Below, one piece after another: positions 36,679 to 45,063 of a stretch of 62,807 nt of DNA. Both the position numbers and the translations under genes were made by a program. The stretch lies in NCBI RefSeq assembly GCF_021404465.1, contig NZ_JABFTT010000019.1, positions 1 through 62,807 of the forward strand, read 5' to 3'. Source of the stretch: Billgrantia zhangzhouensis (GTDB lineage Bacteria; Pseudomonadota; Gammaproteobacteria; Pseudomonadales; Halomonadaceae). The notes beneath the pieces were generated by a model that saw only the letters and a list, made by a program, of their open reading frames with translations, searched no databases and was not told the DNA's origin. The number at the start of each line of letters is the position of its first letter. Position 1 is the first letter of the stretch.

Positions 36679-36780
36679 GGGGCGGCGCGAGCCTGCTCCC
36701 GAAGGAGAAACGCCCGAGACTGCAAATATGCGTGGTCTCACACATTCACGTTTCAGGCATATTGCTTACTGGAGATACAG

Positions 36781-37050
36781 ATGGCACTTACCGCTGAACA
36801 GAAGGCCGAGATCGTCAAGGAATTCGGCCGTGGCGACAACGACACCGGTTCCCCCGAGGTTCAGGTGGCCCTGCTGAGCGCCAACATCGACGGCCTGCAG
36901 GACCACTTCAAGACCAACAAGCAGGATCACCACTCCCGTCGTGGTCTGATCCGCATGGTCAACCAGCGCCGCAAGCTGCTGGACTACCTGAAGCGCAAGG
37001 ACCTGGGGCGCTATCAGGCACTTATCCAGCGCCTTGGTCTCCGTCGTTAA
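36781..37050 (+). CDS. rpsO: 30S ribosomal protein S15
   Basis: 89 aa, identical in length to E. coli. ALTAEQKAEIVKEFGRGDNDTGSPEVQVALLSANI, then DHHSRRGLIRMVNQRRKLLDYLKRKD are fully characteristic. Binds 16S rRNA and, in E. coli, represses its own mRNA. The 102 bases after truB include an ATG-distal promoter-like AT-rich stretch, and GGAG lies before the ATG. A strong terminator separates it from pnp. Confidence 0.99.
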   Translation: MALTAEQKAEIVKEFGRGDNDTGSPEVQVALLSANIDGLQDHFKTNKQDHHSRRGLIRMVNQRRKLLDYLKRKDLGRYQALIQRLGLRR

Positions 37051-37073
37051 ACGACGCGAAGCTGAAAACGAAG

Positions 37074-37101
37074 CGGGCAGCCCCATGGGGCTGCCCGTTT
37101 T
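37074..37101 (+). terminator. Terminator between rpsO and pnp
   Basis: CGGGCAGCCCC/GGGGCTGCCCG (37074-37084 with 37087-37097), tight loop, then TTTTG. In E. coli the rpsO-pnp gap also holds a terminator and an RNase III site that controls pnp. Confidence 0.88.
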
Positions 37102-37215
37102 GCGTTTTCAGGGACGAAAGCGGCGGTATAGGTGGCTCTCACGCGCGTCAACCCCTAAAATGGTCGCCGAGTCAAAACGACCCATACATATAGAGAAAAG
37201 TTGAAGGAAGTCGCC

Positions 37216-39348
37216 GTGAATCCGGTCAAGAAAACGTTTCAATACGGTCGCAGCACCGTCACCCTGGAAACCGGGCGCATCGCCCGCCAAGCCACCGGTG
37301 CCGTCATGGTCACCATGGACGAAACCGTGGTGCTGTGCACCGTGGTGGCTCGCAAGGACACCAAGCCAGGGCAGGACTTCTTCCCGCTCTCTGTGCACTA
37401 TCAGGAGAAGACCTACGCGGTCGGCAAGATTCCCGGCGGTTTCTTCAAGCGCGAGGGGCGTCCCACCGAGAAGGAGACCCTTACCTCGCGGCTGATCGAC
37501 CGCCCGATCCGTCCGCTGTTCCCCAAGGGCTTCATGAACGAAGTGCAGGTCATCTGTACGGTGCTCTCCACCGATCGCAACCATGACCCGGATATTGCCG
37601 CCATGCTCGGCACCTCCGCGGCGCTGGCGATCTCCGGCGTGCCGTTCAACGGCCCCATCGGTGCCGCGCGCGTCGGTTTCAACGAGGAGAAGGGCTACTT
37701 CCTCAACCCCACCGTGGAAGAGCTCACCACCTCCGAGCTGGACATGGTCGTGGCCGGTACCGAGAAGGCCGTGCTGATGGTCGAGTCCGAGGCCCAGGAG
37801 CTGCTCGAGGACGAGATGCTGGGCGCCGTGCTCTACGGCCACCAGGAAATGCAGACGGCCATTCGTGCGATCAACGAACTGGCCGCCGAGGCTGGCAAGC
37901 CCAAGTGGGACTGGCAGCCCGCGCCCGAGAACACCGCGCTCAAGCAGGCGCTGGCGACGGCCTTCGAAGCCAAGGTCGGCGAAGCCTATCGCGTCACCGA
38001 CAAGATGGCGCGTCAGGATGCGCTTGCTGCGCTCAAGGAGCAGGCGGTGGAGCAACTGGCCGGTGAGGAAGAGGGTCAGTTCGACGCCGAAGAGGTCAAG
38101 GGGGCCTTCGCCAGCCTCGAGAAGCGTGTGGTGCGCTCTCGCGTGATCAAGGGCGAGCCGCGCATCGACGGCCGCGACCAGAAGACCGTGCGGCCGCTGG
38201 CCATCGAGGTGGGCAGCCTGCCCAAGACCCACGGTTCGGCGATCTTCACCCGTGGCGAGACCCAGGCGATCGTAATTGCCACCCTGGGCACCCTGCGCGA
38301 TGCCCAACTGATCGAATCGCTGGAAGGCGAACGCAAGGATCGTTTCCTGTTGCACTACAACTTCCCGCCCTACAGCGTGGGCGAGGCCGGCTTCATGGGC
38401 GGTCCCAAGCGTCGTGAAATCGGCCATGGCCGCCTGGCACGCCGCGGTGTGCAGGCGATGCTGCCGGAAGAGGCGGATTTCCCCTATACCATCCGCGTGG
38501 TCTCCGAGATCACCGAATCCAACGGTTCCAGCTCCATGGCTTCCGTCTGCGGTGCCTCGCTGGCACTGATGGATGCCGGCGTGCCGATGAAGGCACCGGT
38601 AGCCGGCATCGCCATGGGGCTGGTGAAGGACGACAACGGCTTTGCCGTGCTCACCGATATCCTCGGCGACGAAGACCATCTGGGCGACATGGACTTCAAG
38701 GTGGCGGGTAGCGCCGCCGGTGTCACTGCCCTACAGATGGACATCAAGATCGAGGGCATCAACGAGGAGATCATGGAGATCGCGCTGCAGCAGGCTCACG
38801 AAGCCCGCCTGCACATCCTCGAGCAGATGAACACGGTGATCAGCCAGAGCCGCGCCGAGATTTCCGAGAACGCGCCCTCGATGGCCACCATCAAGATCGA
38901 TCCGGAGAAGATTCGCGACGTCATCGGCAAGGGCGGTGCCACCATCCGCAAGATCTGCGAAGACACTGGCGCTTCCATTGACCTGGACGACGACGGTACC
39001 GTGCGTATCTACGCCGAGGACAAGGTGGCGGCGAAGAAGGCCATCGACACCGTACTCGCCATCACCGCCGAAGCCGAGATCGGCAAGCTCTACCGCGGCA
39101 AGGTGGTGCGTATCGCCGACTTCGGCGCTTTCGTCAACATCATGCCGGGGACCGACGGCCTGGTGCACATCTCGCAGATCGTGCCCGAGCGGGTCAACGA
39201 CGTGCGCGATTTCCTCAACGAAGGTGACGAGGTGGTGGTCAAGGTGCTCGACATCGACAACCGCAACCGCGTGAAGCTCACCATCAAGGAGATCACGCCG
39301 GAAGAGAAGGCCGCCTTCGAAGCCGAGCAGGCCGAGACCGCGCTGTAA
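37216..39348 (+). CDS. pnp: Polyribonucleotide nucleotidyltransferase (PNPase)
   Basis: 710 aa (E. coli 711). Two RNase PH domains (about 1-220 and 310-545), with the active-site region ITESNGSSSMASVCGASLALMDAG and the catalytic DEDHLGDMDFKVAG, then KH (IRDVIGKGGATIRKI) and S1 (GKVVRIADFGAFVNIMPGTDGLVHISQI) domains. Start GTG 37216 is chosen because AAGGAAG lies 5 bases upstream and the protein then begins MNPVKKTFQYG. It degrades RNA 3'-5' and is the core of the degradosome. Confidence 0.98.
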   Translation: MNPVKKTFQYGRSTVTLETGRIARQATGAVMVTMDETVVLCTVVARKDTKPGQDFFPLSVHYQEKTYAVGKIPGGFFKREGRPTEKETLTSRLIDRPIRPLFPKGFMNEVQVICTVLSTDRNHDPDIAAMLGTSAALAISGVPFNGPIGAARVGFNEEKGYFLNPTVEELTTSELDMVVAGTEKAVLMVESEAQELLEDEMLGAVLYGHQEMQTAIRAINELAAEAGKPKWDWQPAPENTALKQALATAFEAKVGEAYRVTDKMARQDALAALKEQAVEQLAGEEEGQFDAEEVKGAFASLEKRVVRSRVIKGEPRIDGRDQKTVRPLAIEVGSLPKTHGSAIFTRGETQAIVIATLGTLRDAQLIESLEGERKDRFLLHYNFPPYSVGEAGFMGGPKRREIGHGRLARRGVQAMLPEEADFPYTIRVVSEITESNGSSSMASVCGASLALMDAGVPMKAPVAGIAMGLVKDDNGFAVLTDILGDEDHLGDMDFKVAGSAAGVTALQMDIKIEGINEEIMEIALQQAHEARLHILEQMNTVISQSRAEISENAPSMATIKIDPEKIRDVIGKGGATIRKICEDTGASIDLDDDGTVRIYAEDKVAAKKAIDTVLAITAEAEIGKLYRGKVVRIADFGAFVNIMPGTDGLVHISQIVPERVNDVRDFLNEGDEVVVKVLDIDNRNRVKLTIKEITPEEKAAFEAEQAETAL

Positions 39349-39370
39349 GCGTACTCGATGCCGTAACGCG

Positions 39371-39406
39371 AACCGCCCCCATGGCCTGGCCATGAGGGCG
39401 GTTTTT
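39371..39406 (+). terminator. Terminator of pnp
   Basis: AACCGCCC/GGGCGGTT (39371-39378 with 39396-39403) enclosing the perfect inner stem CATGGCC/GGCCATG (39380-39394); T6 ends the structure. Confidence 0.9.
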
Positions 39407-39438
39407 TAGCATTGCGGCTGATCCGGCGACAGGCCTTT

Positions 39439-39501
39439 GCGGAGGCGCTGTAAACCCTTCCCTGGGCGCTACTTTTGCCTTCCCTGGCAAAAGACCTCCG
39501 C
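39439..39501. repeat. REP-like structured extragenic element
   Basis: About 63 bases. The outer stem GCGGAGG/CCTCCGC (39439-39445 with 39495-39501) encloses a hairpin TTTTGCC/GGCAAAA (39473-39479 with 39486-39492). The motif CTTCCCTGG occurs twice (39458-39466 and 39478-39486). It resembles the extragenic palindromes that I recall as common at gene ends in Halomonas and relatives. It lies between the pnp terminator and the convergent thiolase stop. Confidence 0.5.
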
Positions 39502-39541
39502 TACGTCCTGCCCCCGGCGCCGCTCGTGCCGCGGTACGTGC

Positions 39542-40717
39542 TTAGCGCTCGATGGCGAGGGCGACACCCTGCCCACCACCGATACACAGCGTGGCCAGGC
39601 CCTTCTTGGCGTCGCGGGCGATCATCTCGTGCAGCAGAGTGACCAGCACGCGGCAGCCGGAGGCGCCGATGGGGTGGCCCAGAGCAATGGCGCCGCCGTT
39701 GACGTTGACCTTGGAAGTATCCCAGCCGAGTTCCTTGTTGACCGAGAGTGCCTGGGCGGCAAAAGCCTCGTTAGCTTCGATCAGGTCGAGGTCGTCCAGG
39801 CTCCAGCCGGCCTTCTCCAGGCAGCGGCGAGTGGCCGGGGCCGGGCCGATGCCCATGATCGCCGGATCAACGCCGGCATTGGAGTAGGCGGCGATGCGCG
39901 CCAGCGGCTCGAGGCCGAGTTCGCGGGCCTTGTCGGCGGAGCACAGCATCACCACGGCGGCGCCGTCATTGATCGAGGAAGCGTTGCCGGCGGTAATGGT
40001 GCCGTCCTTCTTGAACGCGGGGCGCATGGCGCCGAGCTTGTCGGTAGTCACTTCGCGCGGGTTCTCGTCGGTGTCGAAGACTACCGGATCGCCCTTACGC
40101 TGGGGGATCTCGACGGGAACGATCTGGCCCTTGAAGCGCCCTTCCTTGATGGCGGCGGCGGCTTTCTGCTGGGAGGCGGCAGCGAATTCGTCCATGGCCT
40201 CACGGGAGATGCCGTACTTCTCGGCCAGGTTCTCGGCTGTGATGCCCATGTGGTAGTCGTTGAACGCATCCCACAGGCCGTCATGCACCATGGTGTCGAT
40301 GGCCTTCCAGTCGCCCATGCGCTGGCCGTTGCGCGAATTGGGCAGCACGTGGGGCGAAGCGGACATGTTTTCCTGGCCGCCGGCGAGAATCAGTTCGGCA
40401 TCGCCGCAGCGGATCGCCTGGGTCGCCAGGTGCAGGGCCTTGAGGCCGGAGCCACAGACCTTGTTGATGGTCATGGCGGGCACCGCGGCGGGCAGGCCGG
40501 CCTTGATGGAGGCCTGGCGCGCCGGATTCTGGCCCACGCCAGCGGTGAGCACTTGGCCGAGCAGCACTTCGTCGATCTGGTCGGCAGCCACGCCGGTCGA
40601 GGCCAGAATGTCCTTGATCACCAGGGCGCCGAGATCACTGGCGGGAATGCCGGCAAGCGATCCCCCAAAGGCGCCTATGGCGGTGCGGCGGGCGGCAACG
40701 ATCACCACGTCTTTCAT
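39542..40717 (-). CDS. Acetyl-CoA C-acetyltransferase (thiolase)
   Basis: 391 aa. Condenses or cleaves acetyl-CoA/acetoacetyl-CoA. Active-site Cys in INKVCGSGLKALHLA (near residue 88), NEAFAAQAL, the catalytic His in GGAIALGHPIGASGCR and second Cys in LCIGGGQG. The length and the AAxRTAIGAFGG start fit the biosynthetic thiolase PhaA/AtoB type, so a role in polyhydroxybutyrate formation, acetoacetate use or leucine degradation is possible; context does not decide. AGGAG precedes ATG 40717. Single gene, convergent to pnp. Confidence 0.92.
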   Translation of the reverse strand: MKDVVIVAARRTAIGAFGGSLAGIPASDLGALVIKDILASTGVAADQIDEVLLGQVLTAGVGQNPARQASIKAGLPAAVPAMTINKVCGSGLKALHLATQAIRCGDAELILAGGQENMSASPHVLPNSRNGQRMGDWKAIDTMVHDGLWDAFNDYHMGITAENLAEKYGISREAMDEFAAASQQKAAAAIKEGRFKGQIVPVEIPQRKGDPVVFDTDENPREVTTDKLGAMRPAFKKDGTITAGNASSINDGAAVVMLCSADKARELGLEPLARIAAYSNAGVDPAIMGIGPAPATRRCLEKAGWSLDDLDLIEANEAFAAQALSVNKELGWDTSKVNVNGGAIALGHPIGASGCRVLVTLLHEMIARDAKKGLATLCIGGGQGVALAIER

Positions 40718-40833
40718 TGGAATTCTCCTGAGTCGTTCGCTGACGTTAGCGGGACCAGCATAGGCGACAATTGTGCACTGCGGCAATGCCCCCGGCGATT
40801 GCAGAGAACGGTGCCACAAGCTGCCTTGATCGG

Positions 40834-41214
40834 TCAGGCGAACTGGACGGGAATGGCGTTGCTGGTATGGCTGACGGCGTTGCCTTCCTGCAGGTAGACC
40901 AGGCTTGGCTGGTGGGTTTCCAGTTCGGCCTCGCTGTAGTGAGCATAGCTGCAAATGATGACGCGGTCGCCGGGGCCGGCGAGGTGGGCAGCGGCTCCGT
41001 TGATCGAGATGACGCGCGAACCCTCCTCGGCGCGAATGGCATAGGTGGTGAAGCGTTGGCCATTCTCGACGTTGTAGATCTGGATCTGCTCGTTCTCGCG
41101 AATGCCGGACATGTCCAACAGCTCGCCGTCGATGGCGCAGGAACCTTCGTAGTTGAGCACAGCGTGGGTGACGCGGGCCATATGCAGCTTGGCCTTGAGC
41201 ATGATGGTGTACAT
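40834..41214 (-). CDS. panD: Aspartate 1-decarboxylase
   Basis: 126 aa. It makes beta-alanine for pantothenate. It is a pyruvoyl enzyme self-cleaved between Gly24 and Ser25 (NYEGSCAIDGELL). Start MYTIMLKAKLHMARVTHAVL is typical. It lies 32 bases downstream of panC on the same strand; together with panB it completes the pantothenate set except panE/ilv functions. Confidence 0.97.
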   Translation of the reverse strand: MYTIMLKAKLHMARVTHAVLNYEGSCAIDGELLDMSGIRENEQIQIYNVENGQRFTTYAIRAEEGSRVISINGAAAHLAGPGDRVIICSYAHYSEAELETHQPSLVYLQEGNAVSHTSNAIPVQFA

Positions 41215-41246
41215 GCGGACGCTTTCCTCGGGCGTGGGAAGCCGCC

Positions 41247-42095
41247 TTAGCGCGGCAGGATCAGGGTCAGGTTATCGATCAGGCGGGTCGTGCCCAGGCG
41301 GGCCGCGACCAGCAGCACGGCTTCACGGGTATCTGCGGTCACCGGTTCGAGACTGACGGCGCGAAGCTCCAGGTAATCGGGAACGAAGCCACATGCCTGC
41401 AATCGGTTCAGGCCCGTGGCCAAGGTGGCCTCGACGGCCTCACCGGCCTCGAGTTTCTCGCGCAGCAAGGCAAGGGTGCGCTGAAGCTCGGGTGCCGTGG
41501 CGCGTTCGGTCTCGTCGAGATAACCGTTGCGCGAAGAGAGAGCCAGGCCATCGTCGGCGCGCACGATCGGCACGCCGACGATCTCGATGGGGAAGTGCAG
41601 GTCGGCGACCAGCTTCCTGATCACCGCCAACTGCTGGTAGTCCTTCTCGCCGAAGCAGGCCACGTCGGGCTGCACCAGATTGAACAGGATGCTGACCACG
41701 GTGGCGACGCCGTCGAAATGGCCAGGCCGCGAGCCACCACACAGCCCCTCGCTGACCACCGGCACGCGAACCTGGGTGAGGTCCTGCAGGCCGTGAGGGT
41801 AGAGCGTGGCGTCGCTGGGCGCGAACAGCAGGTCACAGCCGGCGCTTCCCAGCTTCGCCTGGTCGTCGAGCAGGGTGCGCGGATAGGCGTCGAGATCCTC
41901 CCCTGCGCCAAACTGCAGCGGGTTGACGAAAACGGTGGCTACGACCACGTCGGCATGGTGCCGGGCAGCTGCCACCAGCGCCAGATGACCCTCGTGCAGG
42001 TTGCCCATGGTTGGCACCAGTCCGATGCGCTGGCCGCGTTGGCGGAATTCGCCAAGCGCTTCGCGCAGCTCAGGAATGTCTTGCAGGGTACGCAT
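41247..42095 (-). CDS. panC: Pantothenate synthetase
   Basis: 282 aa. Joins pantoate and beta-alanine with ATP. Nucleotidyltransferase motifs: LVPTMGNLHEGHLALV (HxGH-like, residues 27-42), VFVNPLQFGAGEDLDAYPR, FGEKDYQQL, and RADDGLALSSRNGYL (KMSKS-equivalent). The ATG at 42095 begins MRTLQDIPELREAL; a longer open frame upstream overlaps panB and is not used. Gap to panB 31 bases. Confidence 0.97.
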   Translation of the reverse strand: MRTLQDIPELREALGEFRQRGQRIGLVPTMGNLHEGHLALVAAARHHADVVVATVFVNPLQFGAGEDLDAYPRTLLDDQAKLGSAGCDLLFAPSDATLYPHGLQDLTQVRVPVVSEGLCGGSRPGHFDGVATVVSILFNLVQPDVACFGEKDYQQLAVIRKLVADLHFPIEIVGVPIVRADDGLALSSRNGYLDETERATAPELQRTLALLREKLEAGEAVEATLATGLNRLQACGFVPDYLELRAVSLEPVTADTREAVLLVAARLGTTRLIDNLTLILPR

Positions 42096-42126
42096 CAGGG
42101 GGCTCCCAGAAGGTAGCGAGCGAGAG

Positions 42127-42918
42127 CTAGAAGCAGTGCTCCTCGGCAGGAAAGCGGCGCGCCTTGACCTCTTCATGATAACGGCGGAATGCGTCGGCAA
42201 TGTCGTCGGCCTCGGCCATGAAGTTCTTGACGAAGCGCGGCGTGCGGCCATGGGTGACGCCGAGCACGTCATGCATGACGAGAATCTGGCCGTCGGTGTC
42301 CGGGCCAGCGCCAATGCCGATCACCGGGACCTCGAGGGCTTCGGTGATGGCACGGCCGAGGCTTGCCGGCACGCACTCGAGCAGGATGGCCGAGGCGCCC
42401 GCTTCGACCAGGGTGCGGGCGTCTTCCAGGATTTGGGCGGCACACTCGGCGTCGCGGCCCTGCACCTTGTAGCCGCCAAGCTGGTAGACCGTCTGCGGCG
42501 TCAGCCCCAGGTGGGCGCACACCGGCACGCCGCGGCGGGTCAACTCACGAATGCCATCGGCCATCCATGCCTCACCCTCGACCTTGACGATCTCGGCGCC
42601 GGCACGCATCAGCACGGCGGCGTCTTGCAGCAGGCGTTCGGTGGTGGCATTGCTCATGAACGGCAGGTCGGCCATCAGCAGGCTGGGGCCCTTGGCACGT
42701 GCCACACAGCGGGTGTGATAGGCGATCTCGTCGATGGTGACTGGCAGGGTGCTGGCATGCCCCTGCAGCACCATACCGAGGGAATCGCCGACCAACAGTG
42801 CCTCGATGCCGGCATCAGCGGCGGTACGCGCGAAAGAAGCGTCGTAAGCGGTCAGGCAGCTGAAGGTTTCACCTGCGCGCTTGTGGGCCTGCAGCGTGCT
42901 TAGCGTGACGGTTTTCAT
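42127..42918 (-). CDS. panB: 3-methyl-2-oxobutanoate hydroxymethyltransferase
   Basis: 263 aa TIM barrel. It makes ketopantoate from ketoisovalerate and methylene-tetrahydrofolate. Metal-binding Asp in LLVGDSLGMVLQGH and Glu in VKVEGEAWM; other motifs FSCLTAYDASFA, CAHLGLTPQ, LLECVP and IGIGAGPDTDGQILVMHDVLG. It is downstream of folK and upstream of panC, as in Pseudomonas. Confidence 0.97.
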   Translation of the reverse strand: MKTVTLSTLQAHKRAGETFSCLTAYDASFARTAADAGIEALLVGDSLGMVLQGHASTLPVTIDEIAYHTRCVARAKGPSLLMADLPFMSNATTERLLQDAAVLMRAGAEIVKVEGEAWMADGIRELTRRGVPVCAHLGLTPQTVYQLGGYKVQGRDAECAAQILEDARTLVEAGASAILLECVPASLGRAITEALEVPVIGIGAGPDTDGQILVMHDVLGVTHGRTPRFVKNFMAEADDIADAFRRYHEEVKARRFPAEEHCF

Positions 42919-43028
42919 AGCGTGCTCTCGTTGTGTTCCAGGGCGCTGAGCCGGGGGCTCGGCGTCCAGTGCTGCGCGTGATTGTTACCAGAATGCGGCA
43001 CTCGTGTCGACCGGTAACAACTTGCGCC

Positions 43029-43532
43029 TCAGTTGCTCCTGCAGGGTAACACTTTGACCTCGCCTGCTGCAGAGTGAATTCCCGCCAGCTCGGCGATACG
43101 CCGTCCACCCGGCAACCGCAGCTGCGGTGCCAGCTCGACGAGCGGCAGCAGGACGAAGTCACGTGTCGTCATTTCCGGGTGCGGCACGCGCAGCCTCGGC
43201 AGTGACAGCGTGTCATCACCGTACAGTAGCAGGTCGAGATCGAGGGTGCGGGGGCCCCAGTGGCGCTGGCGAATCCGGCGATGGCGTTGTTCCAGTGCTT
43301 GCAGCTGATCGAGCAGGGCGAGAGCAGAGAGACGCGTTCGCAGGTGGGCGACGGCGTTGATGAAATCCGCTTGATCCTGGGGGCCGACCGGGCGACTGAC
43401 GTAGAGCCTTGATGCGGCAAGGCATTGGGTCAGTGGCAGTGTGCCGAGTTCGTCGAGTGCGCGGCGGATCTGGTCGACCGGGTCGTCGAGGTTACTGCCA
43501 AGCCCGACGTAGACATCGATGAACGGCGTCAT
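43029..43532 (-). CDS. folK: 6-hydroxymethyl-7,8-dihydropterin pyrophosphokinase
   Basis: 167 aa. Transfers pyrophosphate from ATP to the pterin just before FolP. Signatures: DVYVGLGSNLDDP, RRIRQRHWGPRTLDLDLLLYGD and VPHPEMTTRDFVLLPLVELAP. Its ATG shares an ATGA overlap with the stop of pcnB, so the two are translated together. The C-terminal 25 residues are longer than in E. coli (159 aa). Confidence 0.97.
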   Translation of the reverse strand: MTPFIDVYVGLGSNLDDPVDQIRRALDELGTLPLTQCLAASRLYVSRPVGPQDQADFINAVAHLRTRLSALALLDQLQALEQRHRRIRQRHWGPRTLDLDLLLYGDDTLSLPRLRVPHPEMTTRDFVLLPLVELAPQLRLPGGRRIAELAGIHSAAGEVKVLPCRSN

Positions 43533-44926
43533 GAGTTGCCGGGTGAGCTGCGCCGACGCCGTTTGCGTGGACGCCGACGGCGCGTCTTTCCGCCTGGATC
43601 GCCTTCGCCGCCGGCTTTCTCGAGCAGGCGCCGCTGTTCATGCTCGTCGCCTTCTTGATAGGCGGTCCACCATTCGCCGAGGCCAGGCTCGATCTCGCCC
43701 GCGGCCTCACGCAGGAGCAGGAAGTCGTAGGCAGCTCGAAAGCGCGGATGCTCACGGGTTTGCAATGCACGCTTGCCGCGACGCTGGGGCAGGCGCTGCT
43801 GAAGGTCCCAGATGTCGCGCATCGGCATGCTGAAGCGTTTGGGAATCGAGATATGCTGCAGCTGGCGCGACAAAACCTGCTGCGAGGCAAGCTGCAGTGC
43901 CGGGACGGGGGGCATTCCTTCGGCTTCCAGAGCGGTCTGGCGGCGCTGTACGGGCCCCCACAGCAGCGCGGCGAAGAGAAAGGCCGGGGTCACTGGGCGC
44001 TCTTCGTGGATACGCTTGTCAGTACTGGCCAGGGCCTGTTCGATGAGCGGGACGGCCCAAGGCAGCTCGGCCATGATTTCCTCGGTTTCGGGAAACAGCA
44101 TGGCGAACAGGCCGTAATGGCGCAGCAGACGGAAGGTTTCGACACCATGCCCGGCCATGAACAGCTTGAGCACCTCGTCGAACAGCCGCGCTGGTGGAAT
44201 CTGCAGCAGCAGTGGTGCCAGCTCCTTGATCGGTGCTTCCGAGCCGGGAGCGATATGGAAGTCCAGCTTGGCAGCGAAACGAACCGCACGCAGCATGCGC
44301 ACCGGGTCTTCGCGATAGCGCACGGCCGGGTCGCCGATCAGGCGCAGGGTGCGCGTTTCGATGTCGCGCATGCCCTCGGCAAAGTCGTGGATCGAGAAGT
44401 CGGCGATGCTGTAGTAGATCGCATTGACGGTGAAGTCGCGGCGGATGGCGTCTTCCTGGATATTGCCCCAGACATTGTCGCGCAGCAGCAGGCCATGTTC
44501 CGATTGCTGCGCGATATGGTCGCCATGGTCGTCGCCGTGGGTGCCGCGAAAGGTGGTGACCTCGATTACCTCGCGACCGAAGCGTACGTGAACGATGCGA
44601 AAGCGTCGGCCGATGATGCGTGAGTTGCGGAACAGCTCGCGCACCTGCTCCGGTGTGGCATCGGTGGCGACATCGAAATCCTTGGGCATCTTGCCGAGCA
44701 GCGAGTCGCGAATGCAGCCGCCGACCAGATAGGCCTCGAATCCGGCATTGTGCAGGCGATAGAGTACCTTCAGCGCCGGCTCGCTGAAGTGCTGGCGCGA
44801 CACGGGATGCTGATCGCGGGGGATGATTCGAGGACCAAGCTGCCCTCCGGAAGCATCCTGAGGGCCGAAGAGTGTCCTGAAATGTGCACCAGGGCTCTGC
44901 AGAAAGCGGGTAAATCCTTTGAACAT
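43529..44926 (-). CDS. pcnB: Poly(A) polymerase I
   Basis: 465 aa. Adds 3' poly(A) tails that speed RNA decay; a class II nucleotidyltransferase. VGGCIRDSLLGKMPKDFDVATDATPEQV is the catalytic head; IIGRRFRIVHVRFG fits the signature separating poly(A) polymerase from CCA-adding enzymes. The C-terminal 60 residues are basic (RRRPRKRRRR), a likely RNA-binding tail. ATG 44926 gives MFKGFTRFLQ; the open frame upstream enters the small-RNA region and is not used. Follows the CrcZ-like RNA gene as in Pseudomonas. Confidence 0.95.
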   Translation of the reverse strand: MFKGFTRFLQSPGAHFRTLFGPQDASGGQLGPRIIPRDQHPVSRQHFSEPALKVLYRLHNAGFEAYLVGGCIRDSLLGKMPKDFDVATDATPEQVRELFRNSRIIGRRFRIVHVRFGREVIEVTTFRGTHGDDHGDHIAQQSEHGLLLRDNVWGNIQEDAIRRDFTVNAIYYSIADFSIHDFAEGMRDIETRTLRLIGDPAVRYREDPVRMLRAVRFAAKLDFHIAPGSEAPIKELAPLLLQIPPARLFDEVLKLFMAGHGVETFRLLRHYGLFAMLFPETEEIMAELPWAVPLIEQALASTDKRIHEERPVTPAFLFAALLWGPVQRRQTALEAEGMPPVPALQLASQQVLSRQLQHISIPKRFSMPMRDIWDLQQRLPQRRGKRALQTREHPRFRAAYDFLLLREAAGEIEPGLGEWWTAYQEGDEHEQRRLLEKAGGEGDPGGKTRRRRPRKRRRRSSPGNS

Positions 44927-45039
44927 GCGGCGATTTCGACTCGCAGTGCGAAAGTTGTAGAGTGTAGCCGACCACCGACACCTTGCAAAGCGCCGGGCGG
45001 ACTCACCGCAAGCACATCGTTGGAGTGGACATGGCAAAT

Positions 45040-45063
45040 AGAGGAGGCCGTTAGGCCTCCTCT
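45040..45063 (-). terminator. 3' hairpin of the CrcZ-like RNA
   Basis: Perfect 10-bp stem AGAGGAGGCC/GGCCTCCTCT (45063-45054 with 45049-45040), loop TAAC on the minus strand. Only ATTT follows, so the U-run is weak. The remaining 113 bases to pcnB hold the pcnB leader; I see no other element there. Confidence 0.7.
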
